Source: Sphaerisporangium perillae (GTDB lineage: Bacteria; Actinomycetota; Actinomycetes; Streptosporangiales; Streptosporangiaceae). From it: 64,000 bases of DNA. Made by a program: the position numbers and the translations under genes. This document shows, in pieces, positions 16,936 through 26,178 of this stretch (positions are counted from its first letter, which is position 1; every line of letters starts with the position of its first letter). A model generated the notes under the pieces. It made no database searches. It had not been told where the DNA came from and saw only the letters and a program-made list of their open reading frames with translations. The stretch spans positions 124,001 to 188,000 of the forward strand of contig NZ_JALLPO010000011.1 in NCBI RefSeq assembly GCF_023276435.1, written 5' to 3'.

Positions 16936-19900
16936 GTGAGGACAGCAACAATCGAGAGCGGTCGCCGTACCAAGCCGGACGCAGCCCAACCGCCTTCGGA
17001 CCCGAGTGCGCCCACCGACCAAGGACACAAGCCCGGAAGGTCGTTGGCTCTGCGTAACTGGCGGGTACGTACCCGTCTCATCGCGCTCATCCTGGTGCCC
17101 ACCACGGTGGCCGTCTTGCTCGGTGGCCTCCGCGTAGCCACCTCGATCCAGAGCGCCACTGAATATGAACGCGTCCGGACGGTGGCGGAATTCGTCACCA
17201 CACTGGGCGACCTGGTTCACCAGCTCGACCTCGAACGCGACCTCACGAGCAGGTTCGTCGCCAACGGTCGCCGTGGCACCCAGGCGAAATTGCTGATCCG
17301 CGACCAGCAGAACGCCGTCGACGTCGCGGCCCAGCGGGTGCTCGACCGCAAGGAGACGGTCCAGCCGGCCCTGGGCGACATCGGCCGCACGGAGTTCGAC
17401 CGGGTGCTCGACCGCCTGTCGGAGCTGCGCACGCTGCGTCAGACCACCGGCGAGTCCCAGCTCCCGCCGCTCCCGTCGCTGCAGAAGTACAACCTGGTCA
17501 TCGACGACATGCTCGCCCTGTTCGACGAGACGGCGCGCGGAAGTTCCAACGAAGCGCTGGACGCCAGCGCCGCCGCCTTCGCCTCGCTGGCCCGGGCGGC
17601 CGAGCAGTCGTCCCGGCAGCGCGGCCTCATGTCCATGGCGCTGATCGCCCGCAAGTTCGACCAGGCGACGCTGGACGCGTTCGAGACCGCTCGCTCCCAG
17701 CAGACCAGCGAGCTGAACACCTTCCTCTTCCGCGCCACGCCGGCCGAACGGCAGGCGTACTCCGACACCGCCAGCGGCCAGCAGGTCGACCTCGCCGCCG
17801 GTCTGGTCGAGCGCGTGCTGTTCCTGACCAGAGAAGGCGCCGAGTTGCGCGACCTCGGCGGCGGGCGCAGCGACATCGAGTACTGGTTCAACGCCGCCAA
17901 CGACGGGCTGAACCGCATGCACGAGGCCCAGCGGACCCTGGGCCGCTCCATCGTCGACCGGGCCGCCGAACTGGCGCGCACCGACCAGCGCCAGGCCGCC
18001 GTCAACATCGGCGTCGTCGCCCTCCTGCTGATCCTCGTCCTGGTCATCACCACCGTCATGGCGCGTTCGCTGGTGAGCCCGCTGCGCCAGCTGCGCCGCG
18101 AGGCGCTGGAGATCGCGGGCCGCCGCCTGCCCGAGATGGTGCAGAAACTGCGCGAGTCCGAGGGCAACACCGGCCCTCCCGACGTGCGGCCGATCGGCGT
18201 GGCCTCGACCGACGAGGTCGGCGAAGTGGCCCGGGCCTTCGACGAGGTCCACCGCGAGGCGATCCGCCTGGCGAGCGACGAGGCGCAGCTGCGAAGCAAC
18301 GTCAGCGCCATGTTCGTCAACCTCTCCCGGCGGACCCAGACCCTCGTGGAGCGGCAGATCACCCTGATCGACGGTCTGGAGCAGGGCGAGCAGGACGACA
18401 AGCGGCTGGGTGACCTGTTCCGCCTGGACCACCTGGCCACCCGCATGCGCCGCAACAGTGAGAACCTGCTGGTCCTCGCCGGGCAGGAGCCCGCGCGCCG
18501 CTGGAGCCAGCCCGTCCCGCTGCTGGACGTCACCCGCGCGTCGCTCTCGGAGGTCGAGAACTACGAGCGCGTCGCCATGAACGTCCCGGGCGGCGTCTCC
18601 ATCGCCGGCCAGGCCGTCAACGACGTCATCCACCTCCTGGCCGAGCTGGTGGAGAACGCCATCTCCTTCTCGCCGCGCGATACGAGGGTGACGGTCTCCG
18701 GCAACCGCATCGACGGCGGCGGCGTGATGATCTCGATCACCGACGCCGGCATCGGGATGACCGACGAGGAGCTCGCCCAGACCAACTGGCGGCTCGCCAA
18801 CCCGCCCGTCGTCGACGTGTCGGTGTCCCGGCGCATGGGCCTGTTCGTGGTCGGCCGCCTCGCGCTGCGCAACGGCATCCGCGTGCAACTGCGGCGGCAC
18901 GACACCGGCGGGCTGACCGCGATGGTGCTGCTGCCCGAGTCCCTCATGGGCACGCCCACCCACCTCGGCGGCGGTCCCGCCTCGGCCGGGCAGCCGTTCG
19001 CCGGCACGCAGGCCCCCGCGTGGTCCGCCACGGGGCAGCCCGCCGGGCAGAGCATGTTCGGCTCGGCCCCCCAGACCAACGGCGCCTTCGACGTCCCGGC
19101 CGGTCAGGGCGCCTTCGGCGGCTCGTTCGCCGATCCGGGAGGATTCGGGGCCAACGGCGCGGGCCCCCTCGGTCCCACCACCGGAGGCGGGCTCGCCGGT
19201 CCCAACTCCGGCCCCGGAGGGTACGGCTCGGGCGGCTTCAGCGGCCCGCCCACGGGCTCGGGCGGCTACTACGGCCCGGGGTCGGGCGGCTTCGGCGGTC
19301 CCCCCACGGGCTCGGGCTTCGGCGGCCCGCCCACCGGTCCAGGCGGATACGGCGGCCCGGCGACGGGTTCGGGCGCCTTCGGCTCCGACGCCTTCAGCAC
19401 CCCGGCGACCGGTTCGGGCGGGTACGGCGGCCCGGCCACGGGCTCGGGCGGGTACGGCGGTCCCCCCACAGGGGCGGGTTCCTTTGGCGGCCCGGCCACC
19501 GGAACGGGTTCCTTCGGCGGCCCGGCGACCGGCGCGGGTAACTTCGGCGGCTCCGCCACGGGGCCGAACTCCTTCGCCGGTCCGCCGACCGGCCCCGGCA
19601 GGGGAGGCGACGGCGGGGAACTGCCCACCCGCATGCGGCCGCGCCGGTACGACACATCGGACCTGGACGCCGCCGCCACCGGCCCTCTTCCCGTGGTGCA
19701 CACCTCTCCTATGGAGCAGGAGGAGGAATTCTTGCCGATCTTCGCGTCCGTCGAGTCGGCCTGGTTCCGCCGGGTGGACCGCGAGCAGGACAAGGAGAAG
19801 GAGTCCACCGGCTGGCAGGAGATCCCCGCGGACGCCGGGTGGCAGGCCGCGGCGGTCGTCCAGGAGCCGGTGAGAGACGGGACCACGTCCGCGGGCCTGC

Positions 19901-20136
19901 CCAAGCGCGTACCCAAGGCCAACCTGGTGCCCGGATCCGCGGGCACGCCGGAGGCCGCCGCGACACCGCTGCCCGCCATGCCGGCGCTGTCGCCCGACCG
20001 GGCGCGAAGCCGCCTGTCGAGCTTCCAGCAGGGCATCCGGCAGGGCCGAGCGGTCGCCCGTGGCGAGCTGAGCGAGGACGAGGTTGCGTTCAACGCCGAG
20101 CTGCGGCGCATTCAGGGCGACAAGGAGGACAAGTGA
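16936..20136 (+). CDS. cvnA: Conservon sensor histidine kinase with nitrate-sensor-like domain (CvnA), conservon 2
   Basis: About 1066 residues, co-linear with cvnA of conservon 1: TM1 (about 40-65), NIT-like sensor, TM2 (about 356-380), HAMP, kinase core with DHLATRMRRNSENLL, N-box LVENAISFSP, G-box TDAGIGM. The sensor part is much more diverged than the core. The tail differs: about 130 residues of GGPATGSG/GGPPTGSG-type repeats (roughly 19190-19600). Start GTG 16936 follows GAGAGG by nine bases. Stop overlaps cvnB (GTGA). A different sensor on the same output suggests a separate signal. Confidence 0.9.
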   Translation: MRTATIESGRRTKPDAAQPPSDPSAPTDQGHKPGRSLALRNWRVRTRLIALILVPTTVAVLLGGLRVATSIQSATEYERVRTVAEFVTTLGDLVHQLDLERDLTSRFVANGRRGTQAKLLIRDQQNAVDVAAQRVLDRKETVQPALGDIGRTEFDRVLDRLSELRTLRQTTGESQLPPLPSLQKYNLVIDDMLALFDETARGSSNEALDASAAAFASLARAAEQSSRQRGLMSMALIARKFDQATLDAFETARSQQTSELNTFLFRATPAERQAYSDTASGQQVDLAAGLVERVLFLTREGAELRDLGGGRSDIEYWFNAANDGLNRMHEAQRTLGRSIVDRAAELARTDQRQAAVNIGVVALLLILVLVITTVMARSLVSPLRQLRREALEIAGRRLPEMVQKLRESEGNTGPPDVRPIGVASTDEVGEVARAFDEVHREAIRLASDEAQLRSNVSAMFVNLSRRTQTLVERQITLIDGLEQGEQDDKRLGDLFRLDHLATRMRRNSENLLVLAGQEPARRWSQPVPLLDVTRASLSEVENYERVAMNVPGGVSIAGQAVNDVIHLLAELVENAISFSPRDTRVTVSGNRIDGGGVMISITDAGIGMTDEELAQTNWRLANPPVVDVSVSRRMGLFVVGRLALRNGIRVQLRRHDTGGLTAMVLLPESLMGTPTHLGGGPASAGQPFAGTQAPAWSATGQPAGQSMFGSAPQTNGAFDVPAGQGAFGGSFADPGGFGANGAGPLGPTTGGGLAGPNSGPGGYGSGGFSGPPTGSGGYYGPGSGGFGGPPTGSGFGGPPTGPGGYGGPATGSGAFGSDAFSTPATGSGGYGGPATGSGGYGGPPTGAGSFGGPATGTGSFGGPATGAGNFGGSATGPNSFAGPPTGPGRGGDGGELPTRMRPRRYDTSDLDAAATGPLPVVHTSPMEQEEEFLPIFASVESAWFRRVDREQDKEKESTGWQEIPADAGWQAAAVVQEPVRDGTTSAGLPKRVPKANLVPGSAGTPEAAATPLPAMPALSPDRARSRLSSFQQGIRQGRAVARGELSEDEVAFNAELRRIQGDKEDK
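19193..19600 (+). repeat. Gly/Thr-rich tandem repeats in the CvnA tail
   Basis: Degenerate 27-33-bp units, each coding a variant of FGGPATGSG or YGGPPTGSG, more than ten copies. Conservon 1 lacks this array; its tail has other Pro/Gly-rich sequence. Confidence 0.75.
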
Positions 20137-20555
20137 GAGAGCTGAGCCAGGCCGCCCGCGGGGTCAACTGGTTGATCACCGACTTCGTCCGGGGCGTGCC
20201 GGGGGTGGCGCACACGGTAGTGGTGTCCTCGGACGGGCTGCCTCTGGCGTACTCGGAGGGCTTCCCCAAGGACCGGGCCGACCAGCTCGCGGCGGTGGCC
20301 GCGGGACTGATCAGCCTGACGCAGGGCGCCTCCCGGGTGTTCGAGGGGGGAGCGGTCACCCAGACCGTGGTGGAGATGCAGCGGGGCCTGCTGCTGATCA
20401 TGTCGATCAGCGACGGCTCGTGCCTGGCCGTGCTGGCCGCCCCCGACTGTGACATGGGTCTGGTGGCGTACCAGATGACGCTGATGGTCGAGCGCGCTGG
20501 TCAGGTGTTGACCCCGGCCGTGCGCGCCGAACTTCAGGCGTCGTCACCGCGGTGA
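20133..20555 (+). CDS. cvnB: Roadblock/LC7 domain protein (CvnB), conservon 2
   Basis: 140 residues, the same length as its conservon 1 paralogue and differing at few positions. GTG 20133 overlaps the cvnA stop, and its own stop overlaps the cvnC start (GTGA at 20552-20555), a tighter arrangement than in conservon 1, where the 38-bp duplication intervenes. Contains the 147-bp block identical to 11564-11710. Confidence 0.92.
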   Translation: MRELSQAARGVNWLITDFVRGVPGVAHTVVVSSDGLPLAYSEGFPKDRADQLAAVAAGLISLTQGASRVFEGGAVTQTVVEMQRGLLLIMSISDGSCLAVLAAPDCDMGLVAYQMTLMVERAGQVLTPAVRAELQASSPR

Positions 20556-20944
20556 CCTCCATGGGCGGCCCGGGCTGGGAGGACGGGTTACGGCGTTACC
20601 AACAGGAGCCGTCGTCGCCGGTCCGGCCCTTCACGGTCACCGGCGGGCGTACGACGCCGCGCACGCACCTGGCCATGGAGACGCTGGTCCACTCCACGAT
20701 TCCGCCATATCAAGATATTTCCGGATTGATCCCGGAGTACCAGGCGATCAACTCGCTCTGCCGCCAGGTACGTTCCGTGGCCGAGATCTCCGCGCTCCTG
20801 CGGGTCCCGCTGGGCGTGGCCCGGGTGCTGATCTCGGACATGGCCGCCGAAGGCCTGGTCCAGCTGCACCAGCCGCAGTTGGACGCCGGCAAGCCGGATC
20901 TCAACTTGCTTGAAAGGGTTCTCAGTGGACTTCGCAGGCTCTAG
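20552..20944 (+). CDS. cvnC: DUF742 protein (CvnC), conservon 2
   Basis: A 130-residue protein with the DUF742 core (VRPFTVTGGRTTPRT, LCRQVRSVAEISALL, LLERVLSGLRRL). It lacks most of the disordered N-terminal extension seen in conservon 1. It ends with the same overlap sequence into cvnD. Predicted adaptor of the CvnABCD complex. Confidence 0.9.
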   Translation: MTSMGGPGWEDGLRRYQQEPSSPVRPFTVTGGRTTPRTHLAMETLVHSTIPPYQDISGLIPEYQAINSLCRQVRSVAEISALLRVPLGVARVLISDMAAEGLVQLHQPQLDAGKPDLNLLERVLSGLRRL

Positions 20945-21515
20945 CCGTGGCGGGTTGACCTCAACGAAGATCGTCGTCGCGGGCGGCTTCGGCGTCGGCA
21001 AGACCACCTTCGTCGGTGCGGTGTCGGAGATCGTCCCGCTCACCACCGAGGCGGTCATGACCGACGCCAGCGCGGGCATCGACGACCTGGGCCTCATTCC
21101 GCGCAAGACGACCACCACGGTGGCGATGGACTTCGGCCGCGTGTCCCTGGACAGCGAGCTGATCCTCTACCTGTTCGGCACGCCCGGGCAGCACCGGTTC
21201 TGGTTCATGTGGGACGACCTGGTCCGCGGCGCGATCGGCGCCGTCGTCCTGGTCGACACCCGGCGCCTGGCCGACAGCTTCCCCGCCGTCGACTACTTCG
21301 AGGAGGCGAAGCTGCCGTTCGTCATCGGGCTCAACGGGTGGGAGGGGCAGTATCCGCACAGCGAGGAAGAGGTGCGCGACGCCCTCACCCTCTCCCCGCA
21401 CATCCCGATCGTCCGGACCGACGCGCGGCAGCGGGACTCGGTGAAGAGCACCCTGATCGCCCTGGTCGAGCACGCTCTCACCATGCGGGTCTCGGTGCCC
21501 GGCTGGCGGAGTTAG
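20925..21515 (+). CDS. cvnD: Ras-like small GTPase (CvnD), conservon 2
   Basis: 196 residues with P-loop GGFGVGKTT, FGTPGQHRFWFMWDDL and an NGWEGQ G4-like segment. Start GTG 20925 matches the conservon 1 start and gives the same 20-nt overlap with cvnC. An upstream in-frame ATG at 20910 would add MKGFS but breaks the paralogue pattern. The 117-bp block 21159-21275 is identical to conservon 1. Confidence 0.92.
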   Translation: MDFAGSSRGGLTSTKIVVAGGFGVGKTTFVGAVSEIVPLTTEAVMTDASAGIDDLGLIPRKTTTTVAMDFGRVSLDSELILYLFGTPGQHRFWFMWDDLVRGAIGAVVLVDTRRLADSFPAVDYFEEAKLPFVIGLNGWEGQYPHSEEEVRDALTLSPHIPIVRTDARQRDSVKSTLIALVEHALTMRVSVPGWRS

Positions 21516-21637
21516 CGGCCCGCGGCCTCCCCGCCTTTCGCTCCATACGCGTGACCGGCCCGCGGAGCGGATAGGCTGGGAGGTCGAGTCGCAGACGCAA
21601 CCCCGGACGACCCGTAGCGCAGAGGCTGGCCAATCAC

Positions 21638-23209
21638 GTGTTCGAGACGCTTTCCGACCGGCTGACATCGGTCTTCTCCTCCCTCAGGGCAAAGGGGAGG
21701 CTGTCCGACGCCGACATCGACGCGACCTGTCGAGAGATCCGCATCGCCCTCCTCGAGGCGGACGTCGCGCTCCCGGTCGTCAAGGACTTCGTGTCCCACG
21801 TCAAGGAGCGCGCCCGAGGCTCGGAGGTCTCCCAGGCGCTCAACCCCGCCCAGCAGGTCGTCAAGATCGTCAACGACGAGCTGGTGCAGATCCTCGGCGG
21901 CGAGACCCGCCGGCTGAGGTACGCCAAGACCCCGCCGACCGTCATCATGCTCGCCGGTCTGCAGGGCGCCGGTAAGACCACGCTGGCGGGCAAGCTCGCC
22001 CGCTGGCTGCGCGAGCAGGGCCACGTCCCGCTCCTGGTCGCCGCCGACCTGCAGCGGCCCAACGCCGTCCAGCAGCTCCAGGTGGTCGGCCAGCGCGCAC
22101 AGGTCGCGGTGTACGCCCCCGAGCCCGGCAACGGCGTCGGCGACCCCGTCGGGGTGGCCCGCGAGTCGATCGACCACGCCAGGCGCCAGCAGCACGACAT
22201 CGTCATCATCGACACCGCCGGCCGCCTCGGCATCGACCAGGAGCTGATGAAGCAGGCCGCGGACATCCGCGACGCCGTCAGCCCCGACGAGGTCCTGTTC
22301 GTCGTCGACGCCATGATCGGCCAGGACGCCGTCACCACCGCCCAGGCCTTCATGGACGGCGTCGGGTTCGACGGCGTCGTGCTCACCAAGCTCGACGGCG
22401 ACGCCCGCGGTGGCGCCGCCCTCTCGGTGCGGCACATCACCGGCCGCCCGATCATGTTCGCCTCCACGGGTGAGAAGCTCGAGGACTTCGACGCCTTCCA
22501 CCCCGACCGCATGGCGTCCCGCATCCTCGACATGGGTGACATCCTCACCCTGATCGAGCAGGCGCAGCGCACCTTCGACGAGCAGGAAGCCGCCAAGATG
22601 GCGGACAAGCTCGTCTCGGGCGGCGGCTTCACGCTCGACGACTTCCTCGAGCAGATGATGATGGTCCGCAAGATGGGCCCGCTCAAGAACCTCCTCGGCA
22701 TGATGCCCGGCATGGGGCAGATGCGCGACCAGCTCAACCAGGTCGACGAGCGCGACCTCGACCGGGTCGCCGCGATCATCCGGTCGATGACCCCGGCCGA
22801 GCGCCAGGAACCGAAGATCATCAACGGCTCGCGGCGCGCCCGCATCGCCCGCGGCTCCGGCGTCACCGTGACCGAGGTCAACAACCTCGTCACCCGCTTC
22901 TTCGACGCGCAGAAGATGATGAAGCAGGTGGCAGGCGGCATGGGCATCCCCGGGATGCCCGGTGGCCGCAAGGCCGGCAAGGCCGCGCAGAAGAAGGTCA
23001 AGAAGGGCCGCCGGGTCAGCGGCGACCCCAGGAAGGCCGCCCTTGGCAAGGCCGGAGCCGCCAACGGCGGTTCGTCCGTGCCGCCCCAGCTGCCGCCGGG
23101 CCTCGGCGGCCTCGGTGGCGCCGGCGGCGTGGGTGGCCAGCTGCCGCCCGGCCTGGAGCTTCCACCTGGGTTCGACCCCTCCAAGTTCCGGCTGCCCGGC
23201 CAGAAGTAG
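21638..23209 (+). CDS. ffh: Signal recognition particle protein Ffh (SRP54)
   Basis: 523 residues. N domain, then G domain with GLQGAGKTT (residues 107-115), DTAGRL and TKLDGDARGG, then the methionine-rich M domain (MMMVRKMGPLKNLLGMMPGMG) that binds 4.5S RNA and signal peptides. A Gly/Pro-rich C-terminal extension ends the protein. GTG 21638 start. It targets nascent membrane and secreted proteins. A TAGGCT -10-like hexamer lies at about 21573, so it is likely transcribed separately from conservon 2. Confidence 0.96.
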   Translation: MFETLSDRLTSVFSSLRAKGRLSDADIDATCREIRIALLEADVALPVVKDFVSHVKERARGSEVSQALNPAQQVVKIVNDELVQILGGETRRLRYAKTPPTVIMLAGLQGAGKTTLAGKLARWLREQGHVPLLVAADLQRPNAVQQLQVVGQRAQVAVYAPEPGNGVGDPVGVARESIDHARRQQHDIVIIDTAGRLGIDQELMKQAADIRDAVSPDEVLFVVDAMIGQDAVTTAQAFMDGVGFDGVVLTKLDGDARGGAALSVRHITGRPIMFASTGEKLEDFDAFHPDRMASRILDMGDILTLIEQAQRTFDEQEAAKMADKLVSGGGFTLDDFLEQMMMVRKMGPLKNLLGMMPGMGQMRDQLNQVDERDLDRVAAIIRSMTPAERQEPKIINGSRRARIARGSGVTVTEVNNLVTRFFDAQKMMKQVAGGMGIPGMPGGRKAGKAAQKKVKKGRRVSGDPRKAALGKAGAANGGSSVPPQLPPGLGGLGGAGGVGGQLPPGLELPPGFDPSKFRLPGQK

Positions 23210-23471
23210 CCCCGCCGCGTGGTCCGGACGGTCCCGGGCCACCGCGGCGCCGGCCCGCGTACTGCGATCAGGAAGGCCCCTTGGGCCGTCCATGGAACGC
23301 CGATTCGTACAGGCGCCGAATCATCTGGCAGAATGACATGTTGGAACACCGTGACCGTGGGTGCCCTCTCACCCCTGCGCGTCATGTTTGTCCCTCGGGC
23401 GGTCATCCCGCCGTGCCCCACTCGGCGAGACGCCCGTCCACCCGTGCTCGAATCCAGGAGAGACCACACCC

Positions 23472-23936
23472 GTGGCAGTCAAGATCAAGCTCAAGCGGCT
23501 CGGTATGATCCGCAACCCGCAGTACCGCATCGTGGTGGCCGACAGCCGCACCAAGCGTGACGGCCGTGCGATCGAAGAGATCGGCATCTACCACCCGAAG
23601 GAGAACCCCTCCTTCATCCAGGTGAACTCCGAGCGGGCGCAGTACTGGCTGGGTGTCGGCGCGCAGCCGACCGATCCGGTCTTGAAGCTCTTCAAGCTCA
23701 CCGGTGACTGGCAGAAGTTCAAGGGCGAGGACGCTCCGCCGGCCCTGCTGGTCGCCGAGCCCAAGGCCGACCGTCACGCCATCTACGAGGCCGCCGCGAA
23801 GGAGGCGCTGTCCGGTGACACCGGCACCAGCAACGCCACCACGCAGCGCAAGGCCAAGAAGACCGTGAAGGCCGACGACACCGCCGCGACCCCGGCCGAG
23901 CCGGCCGCGGAGGAGAAGCCGGAAGGCGAGGCCTGA
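23472..23936 (+). CDS. rpsP: Ribosomal protein bS16
   Basis: 154 residues. The bS16 core ([24 protein letters not shown] at the N-terminus) occupies about the first 85 residues. The rest is an Ala/Glu/Lys-rich actinobacterial extension. GTG 23472 start behind AGGAGAG; upstream frame is non-coding. First gene of the rpsP-khpA-rimM-trmD-rplS group. Confidence 0.96.
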   Translation: MAVKIKLKRLGMIRNPQYRIVVADSRTKRDGRAIEEIGIYHPKENPSFIQVNSERAQYWLGVGAQPTDPVLKLFKLTGDWQKFKGEDAPPALLVAEPKADRHAIYEAAAKEALSGDTGTSNATTQRKAKKTVKADDTAATPAEPAAEEKPEGEA

Positions 23937-23937
23937 G

Positions 23938-24180
23938 GTGCTTGAGGAAGCCCTCGAGCATCTGGTCAAGGGCATCGTCGAGCATCCCGACGACGTTCTG
24001 GTTCGTGCCCGCCGCATCCGCAGTGGGCGCGTCCTCGAGGTCCGGGTCCACCCCGACGACCTCGGTAAGGTCATCGGCCGTGGCGGCCGCACGGCCAAGG
24101 CGCTTCGCACTGTGATGAACGCCCTGGCCGACGGCAAATACGTACGGGTCGACCTGCTCGACCTGAACGAAGCCCGGTAA
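23938..24180 (+). CDS. khpA: KH-domain RNA-binding protein KhpA
   Basis: 80 residues with the single KH fold motif VIGRGGRTAKALRTVM (GxxG loop GRGG). The GTG start is one base after the rpsP stop. KhpA proteins bind RNA broadly, often with KhpB, and influence cell size and translation in other Gram-positives. Followed by two hairpins before rimM. Confidence 0.93.
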   Translation: MLEEALEHLVKGIVEHPDDVLVRARRIRSGRVLEVRVHPDDLGKVIGRGGRTAKALRTVMNALADGKYVRVDLLDLNEAR

Positions 24181-24188
24181 CCAGACCA

Positions 24189-24240
24189 CAGAGGCACCAC
24201 CTCTGGACAGGGGACCCCCGGCAGCCGGGCGGTCCCCTGT
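24189..24240 (+). terminator. Two consecutive hairpins between khpA and rimM
   Basis: First hairpin CAGAGG/CCTCTG (24189-24205). The second has perfect 10-bp arms ACAGGGGACC (24207-24216) and GGTCCCCTGT (24231-24240) with extra internal pairing. No T-run follows, so it may be an attenuator, processing site or terminator inside the operon. Confidence 0.6.
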
Positions 24241-24297
24241 CGCGATTGCGGGCCCCGTCCGTCCCCGGGGGCCCGAACTCTTCGAAGGAGCAGCGAC

Positions 24298-24813
24298 GTG
24301 CAGCTGGTCATCGGCCGCATCGGCCGCCCACACGGCATCCGTGGCGAGGTGACGGTCGAAGTGCGCACCGATGACCCCGAGACGCGCTTCGCCCCCGGCG
24401 CCTCACTCGCGACCGACCCGCCGGGCACGGGCCCGCTGGTCGTCGAGAGCATGCGCTGGCACAAGAACATCCTGCTGCTGGGCTTCACGGGCGTCACCGG
24501 CCGGGAGGGCGCGGAGGCGCTCAGGGACACCATGCTCGTGATCGACTCGGCCGACGTCCCGCCCTCCGACGACCCCGACGAGTTCTACGACCACCAGCTC
24601 ATCGGCATGTCCGTCGTCACCGTCGGAGGCGAGAGCGTCGGCGAGATCGTCGAGGTCCTGCACCACGGGCAGGACCTGCTCGTGGTCCGGCGGGGAGCGG
24701 ACGAGGTGTTCGTCCCGTTCGTCAAGGCCCTGGTCCCCGAAGTGGACCTGGCCGCCAAGCGCGTCGTCGTGGACCCCCCGCCCGGCCTCCTCAACCCCGA
24801 TGAGACGGTCTGA
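24298..24813 (+). CDS. rimM: 16S rRNA maturation factor RimM
   Basis: 171 residues: N-terminal RimM barrel (VIGRIGRPHGIRGEVTVEVRTD) and C-terminal PRC-barrel (DEFYDHQLIGMSVVT). GTG start behind AAGGAGCAGCG. Binds bS19/uS19 and aids 30S head assembly. Standard position before trmD. Confidence 0.95.
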   Translation: MQLVIGRIGRPHGIRGEVTVEVRTDDPETRFAPGASLATDPPGTGPLVVESMRWHKNILLLGFTGVTGREGAEALRDTMLVIDSADVPPSDDPDEFYDHQLIGMSVVTVGGESVGEIVEVLHHGQDLLVVRRGADEVFVPFVKALVPEVDLAAKRVVVDPPPGLLNPDETV

Positions 24814-24850
24814 CCATGGAACGACGGATGGGGATGTGCGGGAGGTGACC

Positions 24851-25636
24851 ATGCGCGTCGACATCATCTCGATCTTTCCCGAGTACTTCACCCCCCTCGA
24901 CGTCTCCCTGATCGGCAAGGCGCGGCACAGAGGCATCCTCGACATCCGGTTGCACCAGCTCCGCGACTGGACAGACGACGTGCACCGCACGGTCGACGAC
25001 ACCCCCTACGGCGGCGGCCCCGGCATGGTGATGAAGCCCGAGCCGTGGGGGGCGGCCATCGACTCCGTCATCGGGCCGGCGAGCCCCCCGCCCCGGCTGG
25101 TCGTGCCGACCCCGAGCGGGCGGCCGTTCACCCAGGAACTGGCTCTGGAGTACGCCAAGGAGCCGTGGCTGCTCTTCGCGCCCGCCCGCTACGAGGGCAT
25201 CGACGCCCGCGTCATGGCCGAGTACGGCTCCCGCCTGCGCGTCGACGAGGTGAGCATCGGCGACTACGTCCTCGCCGGGGGAGAGGCCGCGGTGCTGGTC
25301 ATCGTCGAGGCCGTCGGCCGCCTGCTGCCCGGCGTGCTCGGCAACGCCGGCTCGGTCGTAGACGACTCCTTCGCCCCTGGGGCCATGGCCGGCCTGCTCG
25401 AGGGTCCCGTCTACACCAAGCCTCCCGTCTGGCGCGGCCACGAGGTGCCGCCGATCCTGCTCTCCGGCAACCACGGGGCGATCGCCCGCTGGCGGAGGGA
25501 CGAGGCGCTGCGCCGCACGGTCGCCAAGAGACCCGAACTCGCCGCGCGGCTCGACCGGGAAGCCCTTGACAAGCGTGATCGAGAGGTACTCGACGACGCT
25601 TCGTTTCGCTTCACGCCCGAAGATATGGCAGACTGA
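24851..25636 (+). CDS. trmD: tRNA (guanine37-N1)-methyltransferase TrmD
   Basis: 261 residues, SPOUT methyltransferase. MRVDIISIFPEYF start, DDTPYGGGPGMVM, and the trefoil-knot SAM region (YEGIDARV, SIGDYVLAGGEAAVLVI). ATG 24851 is preceded by GGGAGGTG; in-frame codons back to 24800 lack this. Methylates G37 of tRNAs, preventing frameshifts. Confidence 0.96.
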   Translation: MRVDIISIFPEYFTPLDVSLIGKARHRGILDIRLHQLRDWTDDVHRTVDDTPYGGGPGMVMKPEPWGAAIDSVIGPASPPPRLVVPTPSGRPFTQELALEYAKEPWLLFAPARYEGIDARVMAEYGSRLRVDEVSIGDYVLAGGEAAVLVIVEAVGRLLPGVLGNAGSVVDDSFAPGAMAGLLEGPVYTKPPVWRGHEVPPILLSGNHGAIARWRRDEALRRTVAKRPELAARLDREALDKRDREVLDDASFRFTPEDMAD

Positions 25637-25798
25637 ATCGCTGCTGCCAACTGTCATGTGGTTGGCGCGGTCGGCCCGGGCACACAGGCCCGGCCTCCGA
25701 GACGTATTCAGCCCAGTGCTCGTGTCTTCCTCGTCGCCGTGCCCCAGGCATGGCCGGGCGGACCTCCGAGCGCTCGCTTCAAATGAGGAACCGCTGTC

Positions 25799-26164
25799 AT
25801 GCACACGCTGATCCAGGAGCTTGAGAAGGCCTCCACACGCAGTGACGTCCCGAGCTTCCGCCCGGGCGACACGCTCGAGGTCCACGTCCGCGTCGTTGAA
25901 GGCAACCGGTCCCGTATCCAGGTCTTCAAGGGATTCGTGCTGCGCCGCCAGGGCGGTGGCATCCGCGAGACGTTCACCGTCCGCAAGGTGAGCTACGGCG
26001 TCGGCGTCGAGCGTACGTTCCCGGTGCACAGCCCGGTCATCGAGAAGATCGAGGTCGTGACCCGCGGTGACGTCCGCCGGGCGAAGCTTTACTACATGCG
26101 CGACCTGCGCGGCAAGGCGGCCCGCATCCGCGAGAAGCGCGACGCGCTGCCCACCAGCAAGTAG
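25799..26164 (+). CDS. rplS: Ribosomal protein bL19
   Basis: 121 residues with the bL19 signature ([35 protein letters not shown] core and [17 protein letters not shown]). ATG 25799. Separated from trmD by 162 nt that holds no other gene. Ends the operon at the terminator 26179-26211. Confidence 0.96.
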   Translation: MHTLIQELEKASTRSDVPSFRPGDTLEVHVRVVEGNRSRIQVFKGFVLRRQGGGIRETFTVRKVSYGVGVERTFPVHSPVIEKIEVVTRGDVRRAKLYYMRDLRGKAARIREKRDALPTSK

Positions 26165-26178
26165 GCCGGCGGCATACG

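Noticed and set aside
16876-19701. 941-codon minus-strand open frame across cvnA of conservon 2
   Set aside because: Composition shadow of the histidine kinase gene; no domain and no ribosome site.
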